From Bhargavaea changchunensis (GTDB lineage: Bacteria; Bacillota; Bacilli; Bacillales_A; Planococcaceae), in the NCBI RefSeq assembly GCF_042665595.1, contig NZ_JBHTCT010000005.1, forward strand, positions 186,001-250,000: a DNA stretch of 64,000 nucleotides, written 5' to 3'. A program made the translations under genes and the position numbers. A model generated the notes under the pieces. That model saw only the letters and a list, made by a program, of their open reading frames with translations. It ran no database searches and was not told where the DNA came from. How positions within the stretch are numbered: position 1 is the stretch's first letter; the number at the start of each line of letters is the position of its first letter. This document shows, piece after piece, positions 9,294 to 17,095 of the stretch.

Positions 9294-10367
9294 TTAAGCT
9301 GTCTCGCTGCTCACCCTGGCACCGACCACGACTTTCCGGAACCAGTAGATAATCACTGCCGCAATGAGGACAAGGCCGAGATAACCCGTGATCGGATATA
9401 GAGTGCCGACCAGGCTGACAAACCCGACAAAACTCAGTGCAAAGCCTCCGATTCCGAATAGGACAACCAAGGTTTTAAACCGTTTCGTGCCGGCTACCGA
9501 CACACGTGCCGTGAAGGAGTACAGCATACCGACCGCAGTATTGTAGATCATGCAAAGCAGCACGACCGCCATAATGTTGCCGAGCATCGGCGAGATCTCC
9601 GCGGCAAGTGCCAGTGTCGGCATGGCTGCTCCGCCGACCGCATCGAGTTTGGTCAGCATGGCCAAGTTCACCAGCAGGATCAGGACTCCGAGAAGCGCCC
9701 CGCCGATTGCTCCACCGAGTGCAGCCGTCTTGCGGTCCTTGACCGTTCCGCCCATGACTGCCAGCATCGATGCGCTGCATGCAATGTTAAACGATACGTA
9801 CAGGAAGGCACTCAGCAGCCAGTGAGGCGCTGCCGTATCCTGTTCCTGTGCCAAGCGAGCAATCTCCGCACCTGAGATATCAGCTGTCATGACCGAATAG
9901 CCCGCCAGGATAATGATCATGACTACCAGGAACGGCGTGACCGCCCCAATCACCGTGATGATTTTCTGAACGTTAAGCAGAACAGTAATCATGGTCACCA
10001 CTACCATGAACAAACTGCCGACAACGGCAGGTATTCCAAACTGTTCCTCAAACAGCGATCCAGCGCCGGCATACATGATAACCGCTACGCCGAACAGGAA
10101 GAACGTTATGACGGCATCCACAAACATGCCGATCGGCTTCCCGCAGATTTTATAAATGATTTCCTTATGTGATTTCGACTTTAGCGAACTGCCGATGCTG
10201 GCCAGATTCATTCCGATAAAAGCAAATACGGCCATGGCTGCGATTCCGCCGGCAATCCCCCACAATCCGAAACTCGTAAAAAACTGAAGAATCTCTTGGC
10301 CCGAGGCAAAGCCCGCCCCGACCACTACTCCTGCAAATGCTGCGCCTAGCCGGATACTTTCTTTCAA
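9294..10367 (-). CDS. YkvI family membrane transporter
   Basis: A 357-residue polytopic membrane protein with about ten hydrophobic segments. It starts with KESIRLGAAFAGVVVGAGFASGQE, written here only as its key feature GAGFASGQE, which is the signature of YkvI-type proteins distantly related to branched-chain amino acid and other sodium-coupled carriers. Substrate unknown. The start is a TTG at 10367 because GGAGGGG lies eight bases ahead; the frame stays open to 10511 but has no ribosome site there. It is transcribed alone, downstream of the racemase operon terminator. A weak cre-like sequence lies upstream at 10462-10475. Confidence 0.88.
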   Translation of the reverse strand: MKESIRLGAAFAGVVVGAGFASGQEILQFFTSFGLWGIAGGIAAMAVFAFIGMNLASIGSSLKSKSHKEIIYKICGKPIGMFVDAVITFFLFGVAVIMYAGAGSLFEEQFGIPAVVGSLFMVVVTMITVLLNVQKIITVIGAVTPFLVVMIIILAGYSVMTADISGAEIARLAQEQDTAAPHWLLSAFLYVSFNIACSASMLAVMGGTVKDRKTAALGGAIGGALLGVLILLVNLAMLTKLDAVGGAAMPTLALAAEISPMLGNIMAVVLLCMIYNTAVGMLYSFTARVSVAGTKRFKTLVVLFGIGGFALSFVGFVSLVGTLYPITGYLGLVLIAAVIIYWFRKVVVGARVSSETA

Positions 10368-10679
10368 CTTGCATTCCCCTCCGTTTTCGGGAAGGTTAAC
10401 CTGTCCGTAAAACAGTCCATTCCCCGGTTGTTTTTCTGCGTTGTGAACGATTCCGTGACTAAGAAAGCGTTTTCTATTATGTAAACAAGATACTCCGAAA
10501 ACTCCAAACATTCAAGTAGAGTAAGGAATATTGTCTTATAACATGACTAATTGCCTACATAAGTTTCTTTTTTCTTCCACTAACAATAGTCGTGCCGACA
10601 GGCGGAATATTCCGTCTCCTTCAGCGAAAGGAAAGCGGTGCCCAAAAGCACCGCGATTTACCCCTTCCACCCGCTCCCC
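10368..10679. other. Intergenic region between transporter and racemase operon
   Basis: No gene is seen. It holds a cre-like palindrome AGAAAGCGTTTTCT at 10462-10475 (12 of 14 positions fit TGWAANCGNTNWCA), which would lie near the promoter of the transporter, the 12-base palindrome CGGAATATTCCG at 10603-10614, and a terminator hairpin at 10635-10654. Confidence 0.5.
10635..10654 (-). terminator. Terminator of the racemase operon
   Basis: A 7-bp GC-rich stem (10635-10641 with 10648-10654) and 6-base loop, followed on the minus strand by TTTCCTTT. It lies 26 bases past the racemase stop codon. Confidence 0.7.
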
Positions 10680-11810
10680 TCAGCGGGCAGCCTCTGTTTC
10701 TTCGGATTTAAAGACTTCTTCATCTATCGTGTATTTGTTCATCTTCTCCAGATCCGGCTCGTAACCGATTCCATAACCGGAAGGGACAGTGATCTCACCG
10801 TCCAAGGCCTCAACCGCGGGTGTAATGATATCTTCTTCCCAGTACCGGTCGGAACCAGCCGTATCCCCCGGAAGCGTGAAGCCCGGAAGCGTCGTCAGGG
10901 CCACGTTGTGCGCGCGTCCGATGCCCGCTTCAAGCATTCCTCCGCACCAGAGGTCGATGCCTTTAGCGACACAGTAATCATGGATCTTTTTCGCTTCGGT
11001 CAGTCCGCCGACCCTGCCGATCTTCACGTTGATGATCCGGCAGTTGCCGAGTTCGACCGCTTTGCGCGCATCCTCGAGTGAGTGGATGCTTTCATCCAGG
11101 CACACTGGCGTCTCAAGCTCTTCCTGCAGTTTCGCGTGATCGATGATATCGTCATGAGCAAGTGGTTGTTCGACCATCATGAGATCGAAGTCATCAAGCA
11201 TCTTCAATAGCTCGATGTCATCCAATGTATAAGCGGAGTTGGCATCCGCCATCAGCGGCACATTCGGGAATGCCTCCCGGACCGCGCGGATAATCGCGAT
11301 GTCGGCACCCGGTTTGATCTTCATCTTGATCCGTTTGTAGCCCTGTTCGATAAAGCCTCGGACTGTCTCGACCATCTGTTCCTCGCTGTCCTGTATGCCG
11401 ATCGAGATACCCACGTCGATTTTTTCTTTGGTCCCACCAAGAGCCTCTGCGAGGGTCTGTTTGTTCCGTTTTGCGTAAAGGTCCCACACAGCGCCCTCGA
11501 CCGCAGATTTCGCCATATTGTTTCGGCGGATCGGAGCGAAAATTTCACTAACCTCGTCAGGATGGCTGATATCTTTCCCGAGCAGAAGCGGAACGAGGAT
11601 GTCACGGATCACGTGCACATTCGTTTCGACTGTCTCTTCGGCATACCAAGGGTAAGAAAACGCAACCGATTCCCCCCAGCCGGAATTCCCTTCCTCATCG
11701 ATCACCTCGATCAGGAGGAACGGCTTATCCTGCATCGTCCCGAAGCTCGTCGTAAATGGATGCTTCATGCGCATCTCCATGCGGCGAATTCGAATTTCAC
11801 TGATAATCAA
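10680..11810 (-). CDS. N-acylamino acid racemase / o-succinylbenzoate synthase (enolase superfamily)
   Basis: Enolase-superfamily enzyme of the MenC type 2 / N-succinylamino acid racemase branch. The N-terminal cap has PFTTSFGT; the barrel carries the KMKIK lysine motif, metal ligands in DAN, EQP and DES, and the second catalytic lysine in NVKIGR. Such proteins can do both menaquinone OSB synthesis and N-acylamino acid racemisation. No other men gene is near; instead a GNAT acyltransferase and RpiR regulator precede it. That matches the route described in Geobacillus in which D-amino acids are N-succinylated, racemised and then desuccinylated by an M20 enzyme. Racemase function is therefore inferred. 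Start: a TTG at 11810 with GGGAG nine bases ahead is preferred; an ATG at 11819 and a TTG at 11837 (overlapping the GNAT stop) are alternatives. Confidence 0.88.
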   Translation of the reverse strand: MIISEIRIRRMEMRMKHPFTTSFGTMQDKPFLLIEVIDEEGNSGWGESVAFSYPWYAEETVETNVHVIRDILVPLLLGKDISHPDEVSEIFAPIRRNNMAKSAVEGAVWDLYAKRNKQTLAEALGGTKEKIDVGISIGIQDSEEQMVETVRGFIEQGYKRIKMKIKPGADIAIIRAVREAFPNVPLMADANSAYTLDDIELLKMLDDFDLMMVEQPLAHDDIIDHAKLQEELETPVCLDESIHSLEDARKAVELGNCRIINVKIGRVGGLTEAKKIHDYCVAKGIDLWCGGMLEAGIGRAHNVALTTLPGFTLPGDTAGSDRYWEEDIITPAVEALDGEITVPSGYGIGYEPDLEKMNKYTIDEEVFKSEETEAAR

Positions 11811-11833
11811 TATTCCCATCTCCCTTTCAACTG

Positions 11834-12634
11834 TCAAAGAGGCACATGCTCTTTTTTGAACAGAATGTACTCATTCAGATGCCCGTCTTTTCTCCGGACG
11901 TCCGCCAGCACGTAGCCCGCCTTGAATGCCTGTGTAAATATTTCCTTCGTCTTTTCCCGCCAGTCGATGGCAAGCCCCATGTCTTCCTTGCGAATCTCCT
12001 GAAAATCGGCCGGGACTGGAACAACGATAGCCTCCGCCTCCGGAATATTCCCCGGCGAATCCAGGACAGGCTGTCCCGAAGCACCGATTGACACCTTATA
12101 AGGTTGATCTTCCGTCAGCTCGGGCTGGCGCAGACCATCCGTCACACGGGGGCTGTTGATCCACCAGTCCAGCCGAAAGCGGTCCGTGGGCAGTCCCGCG
12201 TTCAGCGAATCTTTCATCTCACCGTAGCAGTTTTCCCAATAAGTGCTGACCATTCCGCCGAGCTTCCGGATATTGAGGTAGGCATTGCGGCTCTCGAGCG
12301 GGTCGAACGTCCACTGGATCCAGTCATAGCCGATTTCCCTCGCCATTTCCGCCTGGCGCCACTTCAGCGCTGAACCGAGTCCCGAATGCCGGTATTCGGG
12401 AAGGAGCGCCAGCATATGCGAGCACAGATACGGCTTCTTTCCGTCAAAACCGGCAAAACTGTACTGGAAGCCCACCGCCCGGTCCCCGATAAAGGCGCCG
12501 ATCAGGAGGCCGCCGTTTTTCATTGCAGTCATGAACTGCTGGGGCGGAGTGGAACCTCCCCAAACAGTCCGTTCCAGTTCGGAGGCTTGGTGAACTTCCT
12601 CTTTTTCAAACGTCCGGATCACCGGCTGCTCCAT
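11834..12634 (-). CDS. GNAT family N-acyltransferase, probable D-amino acid N-succinyltransferase
   Basis: A 266-residue GNAT-fold protein. The core shows the conserved acyl-CoA-binding stretch LLPEYRHSGLGSALKW followed by IQWTFDPLESRNAYLNI, typical of a long GNAT subfamily. The start ATG at 12634 follows GGAGG by seven bases. It lies between an RpiR regulator and the N-acylamino acid racemase, with stop and next start nearly touching. In Geobacillus a GNAT enzyme in the same setting uses succinyl-CoA to acylate D-amino acids; I infer the same role here. The acyl donor and amino acid substrate cannot be read from the sequence. Confidence 0.85.
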   Translation of the reverse strand: MEQPVIRTFEKEEVHQASELERTVWGGSTPPQQFMTAMKNGGLLIGAFIGDRAVGFQYSFAGFDGKKPYLCSHMLALLPEYRHSGLGSALKWRQAEMAREIGYDWIQWTFDPLESRNAYLNIRKLGGMVSTYWENCYGEMKDSLNAGLPTDRFRLDWWINSPRVTDGLRQPELTEDQPYKVSIGASGQPVLDSPGNIPEAEAIVVPVPADFQEIRKEDMGLAIDWREKTKEIFTQAFKAGYVLADVRRKDGHLNEYILFKKEHVPL

Positions 12635-12654
12635 TTTCATTCCTCCCGGATGTT

Positions 12655-13503
12655 TCAGATGCCTTCCACATAATAGAATCCATTGTCGATTTCCCTTGCT
12701 GCTTCCTGCCGCTTCTTGACTTCGGCAGGATTCTTGACACAGGCGGCTGCAACGAGTGCATTGAGGAACGAAAAGAGCGGGGCTGCCTTGTCGACCGTTG
12801 AGGAGCCGGATTCGATGGAAAACAACACGTCGCAATACGCCGACACCGGGGCAGACAGTGAGTCGCTGATGCCGATCACAAATGCGCCCCGTTTTTTCGC
12901 CAGGCTTGTGATTTCAAGCGTTTCTTTCAGATAGCGATGGAAGCTGAAGACGATCACAACTGAATTGCTGTCCGTCCTGACCATTGATAGAGCCGGATCC
13001 TCCGCCTGAGGATGCATGACCTGAACACCATCGCGCACAAACCTGAGCATAAGCGCCAGCCAAGATGCAGCCGGGTAAGAAGCCCGGAGGCCGATTACAG
13101 ATAAGTTGCCGGCCGTGAGGATTTCACGGACAGCCCTGTCGAACTGAACAGGGTCAATGCCTTTGGCCGTCTCGGAAATCGCCCGCTGATCCCGCTCCAT
13201 CACCTTCTCATAGATCCGGTAATCTTCGCCTATTGTCAGCTTGTCATCCTGATAATCCGTGAAACCGCTTTCCGGAGTATACAGTTCTTCACGGATCGCC
13301 TTCTGCAGGGCCGGGTAGCCTGTGAATCCCATGTTGTAACTGAAACGGATGACCGTCGACTCACTTGTCCCGGTCCGCTCCCCAAGCTCGGACCCCGAAC
13401 AGACCGCCACCTCATGTGGGCGCTCCATCACATATTCCGCCACTTTCCGCTGCCCCCTCGGAAGTTTCAGAATCTCCCGGTGGACCAACCCCTTCAACAT
13501 CAT
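12655..13503 (-). CDS. RpiR family transcriptional regulator
   Basis: First gene of the acyltransferase/racemase operon. Residues about 1-80 form the RpiR helix-turn-helix (ELGERTGTSESTVIRFSYNMGFTGYP region) and about 110-260 a sugar-isomerase (SIS) fold (VIGLRASYPAASWLA, VVIVFSFHRYLKET, VIGISDSLSAP). SIS domains usually bind phosphosugars, but RpiR members also control amino acid and acyl-amino acid genes. The ATG at 13503 has GGGG eight bases ahead; a GTG at 13512 is possible. Two copies of TGAAGG-N4-CCTTCA lie 100-150 bases upstream and are probable operators, so autoregulation of the three-gene operon is likely. Confidence 0.9.
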   Translation of the reverse strand: MMLKGLVHREILKLPRGQRKVAEYVMERPHEVAVCSGSELGERTGTSESTVIRFSYNMGFTGYPALQKAIREELYTPESGFTDYQDDKLTIGEDYRIYEKVMERDQRAISETAKGIDPVQFDRAVREILTAGNLSVIGLRASYPAASWLALMLRFVRDGVQVMHPQAEDPALSMVRTDSNSVVIVFSFHRYLKETLEITSLAKKRGAFVIGISDSLSAPVSAYCDVLFSIESGSSTVDKAAPLFSFLNALVAAACVKNPAEVKKRQEAAREIDNGFYYVEGI

Positions 13504-13604
13504 CCCGTACACCCCATTCGACTTTATGTAATGACCCTAACATCAAGAAGCCCGCAAGCGGGCGGGACAAAGTTGAGCCAGGCCTGCAAAAAATGCCCGG
13601 CTGC

Positions 13605-13624
13605 TTTGAAGGAATCCCTTCAAA
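13605..13624. promoter_or_regulatory. Probable RpiR operator 1
   Basis: Perfect palindrome TTTGAAGG-N4-CCTTCAAA, 8-4-8, upstream of the RpiR gene. The inner TGAAGG-N4-CCTTCA is repeated at 13638-13653. The centres are about 31 bases apart, close to three helical turns, so two dimers would bind the same DNA face. Confidence 0.65.
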
Positions 13625-13637
13625 AGTTTTCCATTAA

Positions 13638-13653
13638 TGAAGGAAATCCTTCA
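13638..13653. promoter_or_regulatory. Probable RpiR operator 2
   Basis: Palindrome TGAAGG-N4-CCTTCA, sharing its half-sites and 4-base spacer with the site at 13605-13624. The two sites flank the likely promoter of the regulator operon on the minus strand. Confidence 0.65.
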
Positions 13654-13694
13654 ACTTGATTTTTACACTATCACGATTAATTGAGAGGCGCAAT

Positions 13695-13709
13695 ATATTT
13701 CTGAAAATT
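13695..13709. promoter_or_regulatory. CodY-box-like sequence
   Basis: ATATTTCTGAAAATT matches 13 of 15 positions of the CodY box AATTTTCWGAAAATT. It lies about 190 bases upstream of the RpiR/GNAT/racemase operon, just outside the two operator palindromes. CodY control would fit an amino acid salvage operon. Confidence 0.45.
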
Positions 13710-13767
13710 AGTTTTCCTTTTTGATGATAGAGTGGTGTATGAAAAGTGTATCTCCAGCAAAAAAAGC

Positions 13768-13978
13768 AAACAGCAGTGGCTCTGGTCGCTTTCCGCGGGC
13801 GTTGCCTTAGCCGGCGCCAGTACGCAGACTGGCGTCTGTGCGCATCGCGAAGCGTTGCGCAACATCCGGGGTCTTCGGCTAACGCTATTCCCGCAGGACA
13901 GGGAAGCTTCCTCGAACAAGCCTCGCACGAAGGAAATGCGAAGCATTTTCGAGGAGTCTCCCGGCGCCACTGCTGTTT
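13768..13978. repeat. MITE-like 211-bp palindromic element
   Basis: A noncoding element bounded by perfect 13-bp inverted repeats, AAACAGCAGTGGC at 13768-13780 and its complement at 13966-13978. The inside is packed with nested hairpins, including CCTCGAA...TTCGAGG near 13911-13955 and GCGGGC...CCCGC arms. Its GC-rich body (GCTTTCCGCGGGC start) resembles dispersed intergenic repeats that I recall from Bacillales genomes. It sits between the RpiR operon and the ferredoxin reductase gene and contains no transposase. The rest of the 13504-14089 gap holds the operators, a small GCCCGC/GCGGGC hairpin at 13550-13563, and no gene. Confidence 0.72.
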
Positions 13979-14089
13979 ACTATAGATACAAGAATTTAAT
14001 TACTTATTGGACAGCCCCTGTTGGATCATCTTGAACTTCTTAAAGTCGTTCTCCGCAGCTAATCACAACTTGGCCGATGAGCTATTCAT

Positions 14090-15148
14090 CTACTGTTTCA
14101 CCTTATCCGCCAGCTCCCTGATCAGGGTGCGGTTCCGCTCTTTAAAGCGCTCATTGTGCGAAGAAACCATGCCGCGGTCGTGGGCACCGGGGTCGACGAA
14201 AGCTTTGGCACGGTTGACAGCATTCACTGCATCCTGGAACGCACCGACCAGCAGGTTCACCTTACCTGCATAAGACAGGCAGTCTCCAGCAGCAAAAATG
14301 CCCGGGACGGACGTGGCTGCATCCGCACTGCCTTCAAAGAAATGTCCGTCCTTGCGGAGCGGTTCCAAATCGGCCTCGAACCCGAGTTCCGCATCCCGCT
14401 CGTATCCGTGGCTGACGACGACATGATCGGCTCCGACACGGGTAAGGGCGCCGGTTTCCGTGTCCTTCAGCTCCACCATCTCGATCCGGGTCTTCGTCTT
14501 ATCCGCAAGCAGCCGGTGAATGGCCACATTCAGCAGGATGTCCGCACCGCTCCGCTTCACCTTCTCCACTTGCGCCTCATGTGCACAGAAATTGTCCCTG
14601 CGGTGGACGAGGATCACTTTCTCCGCTATACCGGACAGTTCTTCCGCCCAGTCGACCGCAGCATCTCCCCCTCCCGAGATCAGTACGGTTTTGCCCGTGA
14701 ATGTCGCCAGCGAAGGCATCGTATAATGAAGATTGTCCATCTCCGCCACGGCAGCTCCCTGCAGCCGGAGCTTTTGGGGCGTGACGATTCCGCCGCCATT
14801 CGCCATGATGATGCTCTTGGACAAATGGACTTGGCCACGGTGGTCCTCAGCCTCGAACAGTCCTTGGCCGTTTTTCCGGATTGCGGCAATCTTCGTCCCT
14901 GTCAGAACTTCAGGATCGAATGTCTTCCCCTGTTCAACCAGTTGCTTCCGGAACGTCTCTCCCTGAAGCGGCGGCTGGCCGCCCGCGTCCCAGATCATCT
15001 TCTCCCGGAACAGGCATAACTTCCCTCCCAGTTCCTCCCTCGCCTCGACCAGCCTCGCGTCCATGCCCCGGAGTCCGGCGTAAAACGCTGAATAGAGGCC
15101 GGCCGGTCCCCCTCCAATAATCGTCACATCCCGGATTGGTTCTGCCAC
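14090..15148 (-). CDS. Ferredoxin--NADP(+) reductase, thioredoxin-reductase-like type (YumC/YcgT)
   Basis: FAD- and NADPH-binding flavoenzyme of 352 residues. It has an FAD motif GGGPAGLYSAFYAG, an NAD(P) motif ISGGGDAAVDWA and the C-terminal FAD contact GIFAAGDC. There is no CxxC redox pair in the central domain, so it is not a thioredoxin reductase; it fits the homodimeric ferredoxin/flavodoxin-NADP reductases YumC and YcgT. The GTG start at 15148 follows GGAGG by about eight bases. It is divergent from a siderophore transporter and shares its Fur-box region. A role in reducing imported ferric siderophore or supplying electrons under iron limitation is inferred. Confidence 0.9.
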   Translation of the reverse strand: MAEPIRDVTIIGGGPAGLYSAFYAGLRGMDARLVEAREELGGKLCLFREKMIWDAGGQPPLQGETFRKQLVEQGKTFDPEVLTGTKIAAIRKNGQGLFEAEDHRGQVHLSKSIIMANGGGIVTPQKLRLQGAAVAEMDNLHYTMPSLATFTGKTVLISGGGDAAVDWAEELSGIAEKVILVHRRDNFCAHEAQVEKVKRSGADILLNVAIHRLLADKTKTRIEMVELKDTETGALTRVGADHVVVSHGYERDAELGFEADLEPLRKDGHFFEGSADAATSVPGIFAAGDCLSYAGKVNLLVGAFQDAVNAVNRAKAFVDPGAHDRGMVSSHNERFKERNRTLIRELADKVKQ

Positions 15149-15182
15149 GTCGATTTCCTCCCTCTCCTGCTTCAGAAAATAG

Positions 15183-15211
15183 TTGACACCTTTAAGCTTT
15201 GGCTATATCAT
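15183..15211 (+). promoter_or_regulatory. Sigma-A promoter of the siderophore transporter operon
   Basis: A perfect -35 TTGACA (15183-15188), a 17-base spacer and a -10 TATCAT (15206-15211). The transcription start would fall at about 15218, directly at the first Fur box. Confidence 0.7.
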
Positions 15212-15218
15212 CTGAAAT

Positions 15219-15249
15219 TGAAAATCATTCTCATTGATAATCATTTTCA
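15219..15249. promoter_or_regulatory. Two tandem Fur boxes
   Basis: TGAAAATCATTCTCA (15219-15233) and TGATAATCATTTTCA (15235-15249) match the 7-1-7 Fur consensus TGATAATNATTATCA with two and one mismatches. They are one base apart and lie over the transcription start of the transporter operon and upstream of the divergent reductase gene, so iron-bound Fur should repress both. Confidence 0.88.
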
Positions 15250-15294
15250 TCGAGAATAACACGATACACTCAAAAAAGAAAGGAGAAATCCGCT

Positions 15295-16077
15295 TTGCAA
15301 CTGCTCGCCGAACAAATCCGGATCGGCTACGGGGAGACCCCCATCGTCCACGGGATGGACATTTCGTTTCCGCAAGGCAAAATCACGACCATCATCGGGG
15401 CGAACGGATGCGGTAAATCGACGCTCCTGAAGGCGCTCACCCGCATCATCCCCCATCAGGGCGGCGCCGTCCTTCTTGATGGTGCCAATATCCGGTCGAT
15501 GGATACAAAAGCGCTGGCGAGGAAGATGGCGATCCTCCCCCAGACGCAGGACAGCGCGAACGGACTCCTCGTCGGGGAACTCGTCGCCTACGGCCGCTTC
15601 CCCCACCAGAAAGGGTTTGGGCGCTTAAGCGCGGAAGACCGCCGCATGGTCGACTGGGCGCTGGAGGCGACTCGCATGGACGAATTCCGTGACCGGCCGG
15701 TGGATGCCCTGTCCGGCGGGCAGCGGCAGCGAGCCTGGATCGCCATGGCCCTCGCACAAGATACCGGAATCATCTTCCTGGATGAGCCGACCACCTATCT
15801 GGACATGGCCCACCAGCTCGAGGTCTTGGAGCTTCTCCGTAAGCTGAACCGGGAAGAGGGCCGGACGATTGTCATGGTGCTCCATGACCTTAACCAGGCC
15901 GCACGTTTTTCCGACCACCTGATCGCCCTTTCGTCGGGGCGGCTCATCAAGAGCGGACCGCCCGAAGATGTGCTCGTCCCTGAGGTGCTGAAAGACGTGT
16001 TCCGAATCGACGCCGTCATCGGAAAGGACCCGAGAACCGGGACCCCCTTCTGCATGACCTATGATCTGATCAAATAA
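15295..16077 (+). CDS. Iron-siderophore ABC transporter ATP-binding protein (FecE/YusV type)
   Basis: Cytoplasmic ATPase that powers ferric siderophore import. Motifs: Walker A GANGCGKST, signature LSGGQRQR, Walker B IIFLDEPTTYLD and switch His in VLHDLNQ. Length 260 residues is usual for the family. The TTG start at 15295 has AAGGAG nine bases ahead. It opens an operon of ATPase, binding lipoprotein and two permeases, all behind Fur boxes. Gene order with the ATPase first is common in Bacillales. The substrate is probably a hydroxamate or similar ferric siderophore, but this cannot be settled here. Confidence 0.95.
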   Translation: MQLLAEQIRIGYGETPIVHGMDISFPQGKITTIIGANGCGKSTLLKALTRIIPHQGGAVLLDGANIRSMDTKALARKMAILPQTQDSANGLLVGELVAYGRFPHQKGFGRLSAEDRRMVDWALEATRMDEFRDRPVDALSGGQRQRAWIAMALAQDTGIIFLDEPTTYLDMAHQLEVLELLRKLNREEGRTIVMVLHDLNQAARFSDHLIALSSGRLIKSGPPEDVLVPEVLKDVFRIDAVIGKDPRTGTPFCMTYDLIK

Positions 16078-16103
16078 ACGACCTTATCCGAAGGAGAATC
16101 CAC

Positions 16104-17033
16104 ATGAACAAGAAACTGCTCTTGATCCTCACCCTTTTCATGACACTTGCGCTTGCCGCATGCGGTTCAAGTTCCACGGATGACAGCAAGGGAAAAGCGG
16201 AAGACAACGCTTCCTCTGACACCATCGTCTACGAATCCGAAACCGGGCCCGTCGAAGTGCCGGCAGATCCTCAGCGCGTCGTTGTGCTGTCTTCCTACGC
16301 AGGTGACCTGATCAAACTCGGTGTGCCGATTGTCGGCGTCGACTCCTGGTCGGCAGCCAACCCGAGCTTTGACGAAGCGCTGAAAGATGCTGAAGTCGTT
16401 TCCAACGAAGACATCGAAAAAATCATCGAACTGGAGCCGGACCTCATCATCGGCCTGAACAACATCCAGAACGCAGACAAGCTGGAGAAGATCGCGCCGA
16501 CCGTCCTCTTCACCTATGGCAAGAATGACTATCTCCAGCAGCACATCGAAATCGCCAAAGTCGTCAATAAAGAAAAAGAAGCTACCGAGTGGGCCGAAGA
16601 TTTCAAGATGCGCTCAGAAGAGCTCGGCTCGCGCATCAAGGAGAAGATCGGTGAAGATGCCACGGTTACCGTCGCGGAGAACTTTGAGAAGCAACTGTAC
16701 CTGTTCGGCGACAACTGGGGACGCGGCACCGAAATCCTCTACCAGGCAATGGGCCTGAAGATGCCGAAGCAAGTCCAGGACGTCGCTCTTGAGCCAGGCT
16801 ACTTCGCCATCTCCCAGGAAGTGCTCGGGGACTATACGGGCGATTACCTGGTCTTGAGCCTGACGGAAGAGCAGGACACCTCGTTCATGGATGCTGCTTG
16901 GTTCAAGGAAATCCCGGCTGTGAAAAACGGCAACCTGATCATTGCCGATGCCCGTAAGGCCTATTTCAATGATGCCTTGACGCTTGATGACCAGCTGGAC
17001 TTCTTTGAACAGGAATTTCTCGGGAACGAATAA
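16104..17033 (+). CDS. Iron-siderophore ABC transporter substrate-binding lipoprotein
   Basis: Extracytoplasmic receptor of the FhuD/FeuA class III fold. The signal peptide ends in the lipobox LAAC, so the mature protein is anchored by a lipidated Cys at about residue 20. The first lobe begins GPVEVPADPQRVVVLSS, the usual opening of ferric-siderophore receptors, and a long linking helix joins the lobes. Its sequence style is nearest to FhuD/YxeB hydroxamate receptors. A 12-bp hairpin after the stop codon may protect the receptor mRNA and lower expression of the permeases that follow. Confidence 0.94.
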   Translation: MNKKLLLILTLFMTLALAACGSSSTDDSKGKAEDNASSDTIVYESETGPVEVPADPQRVVVLSSYAGDLIKLGVPIVGVDSWSAANPSFDEALKDAEVVSNEDIEKIIELEPDLIIGLNNIQNADKLEKIAPTVLFTYGKNDYLQQHIEIAKVVNKEKEATEWAEDFKMRSEELGSRIKEKIGEDATVTVAENFEKQLYLFGDNWGRGTEILYQAMGLKMPKQVQDVALEPGYFAISQEVLGDYTGDYLVLSLTEEQDTSFMDAAWFKEIPAVKNGNLIIADARKAYFNDALTLDDQLDFFEQEFLGNE

Positions 17034-17039
17034 CTGGAG

Positions 17040-17068
17040 AAAAGCGGTCCGGTTCGCGGGCCGCTTTT
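17040..17068 (+). terminator. Intra-operon hairpin (attenuator or mRNA-stabilising)
   Basis: AAAAGCGGTCCG (17040-17051) pairs with 17057-17068 with a single G-U pair and a 5-base loop, ending in TTTT. It lies between the receptor gene and the permease genes, where partial termination or 3'-end protection would give more receptor than permease. Confidence 0.65.
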
Positions 17069-17095
17069 CCGTTGATATGAGGAAAGTGTGACGAT

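Noticed and set aside
13732..14034. Short plus-strand open frames through the palindromic element
   Set aside because: They follow the repeat, have no ribosome site and no protein character.
14090..15148. Thioredoxin reductase
   Set aside because: The redox CxxC pair is missing; the protein fits ferredoxin-NADP reductase instead.
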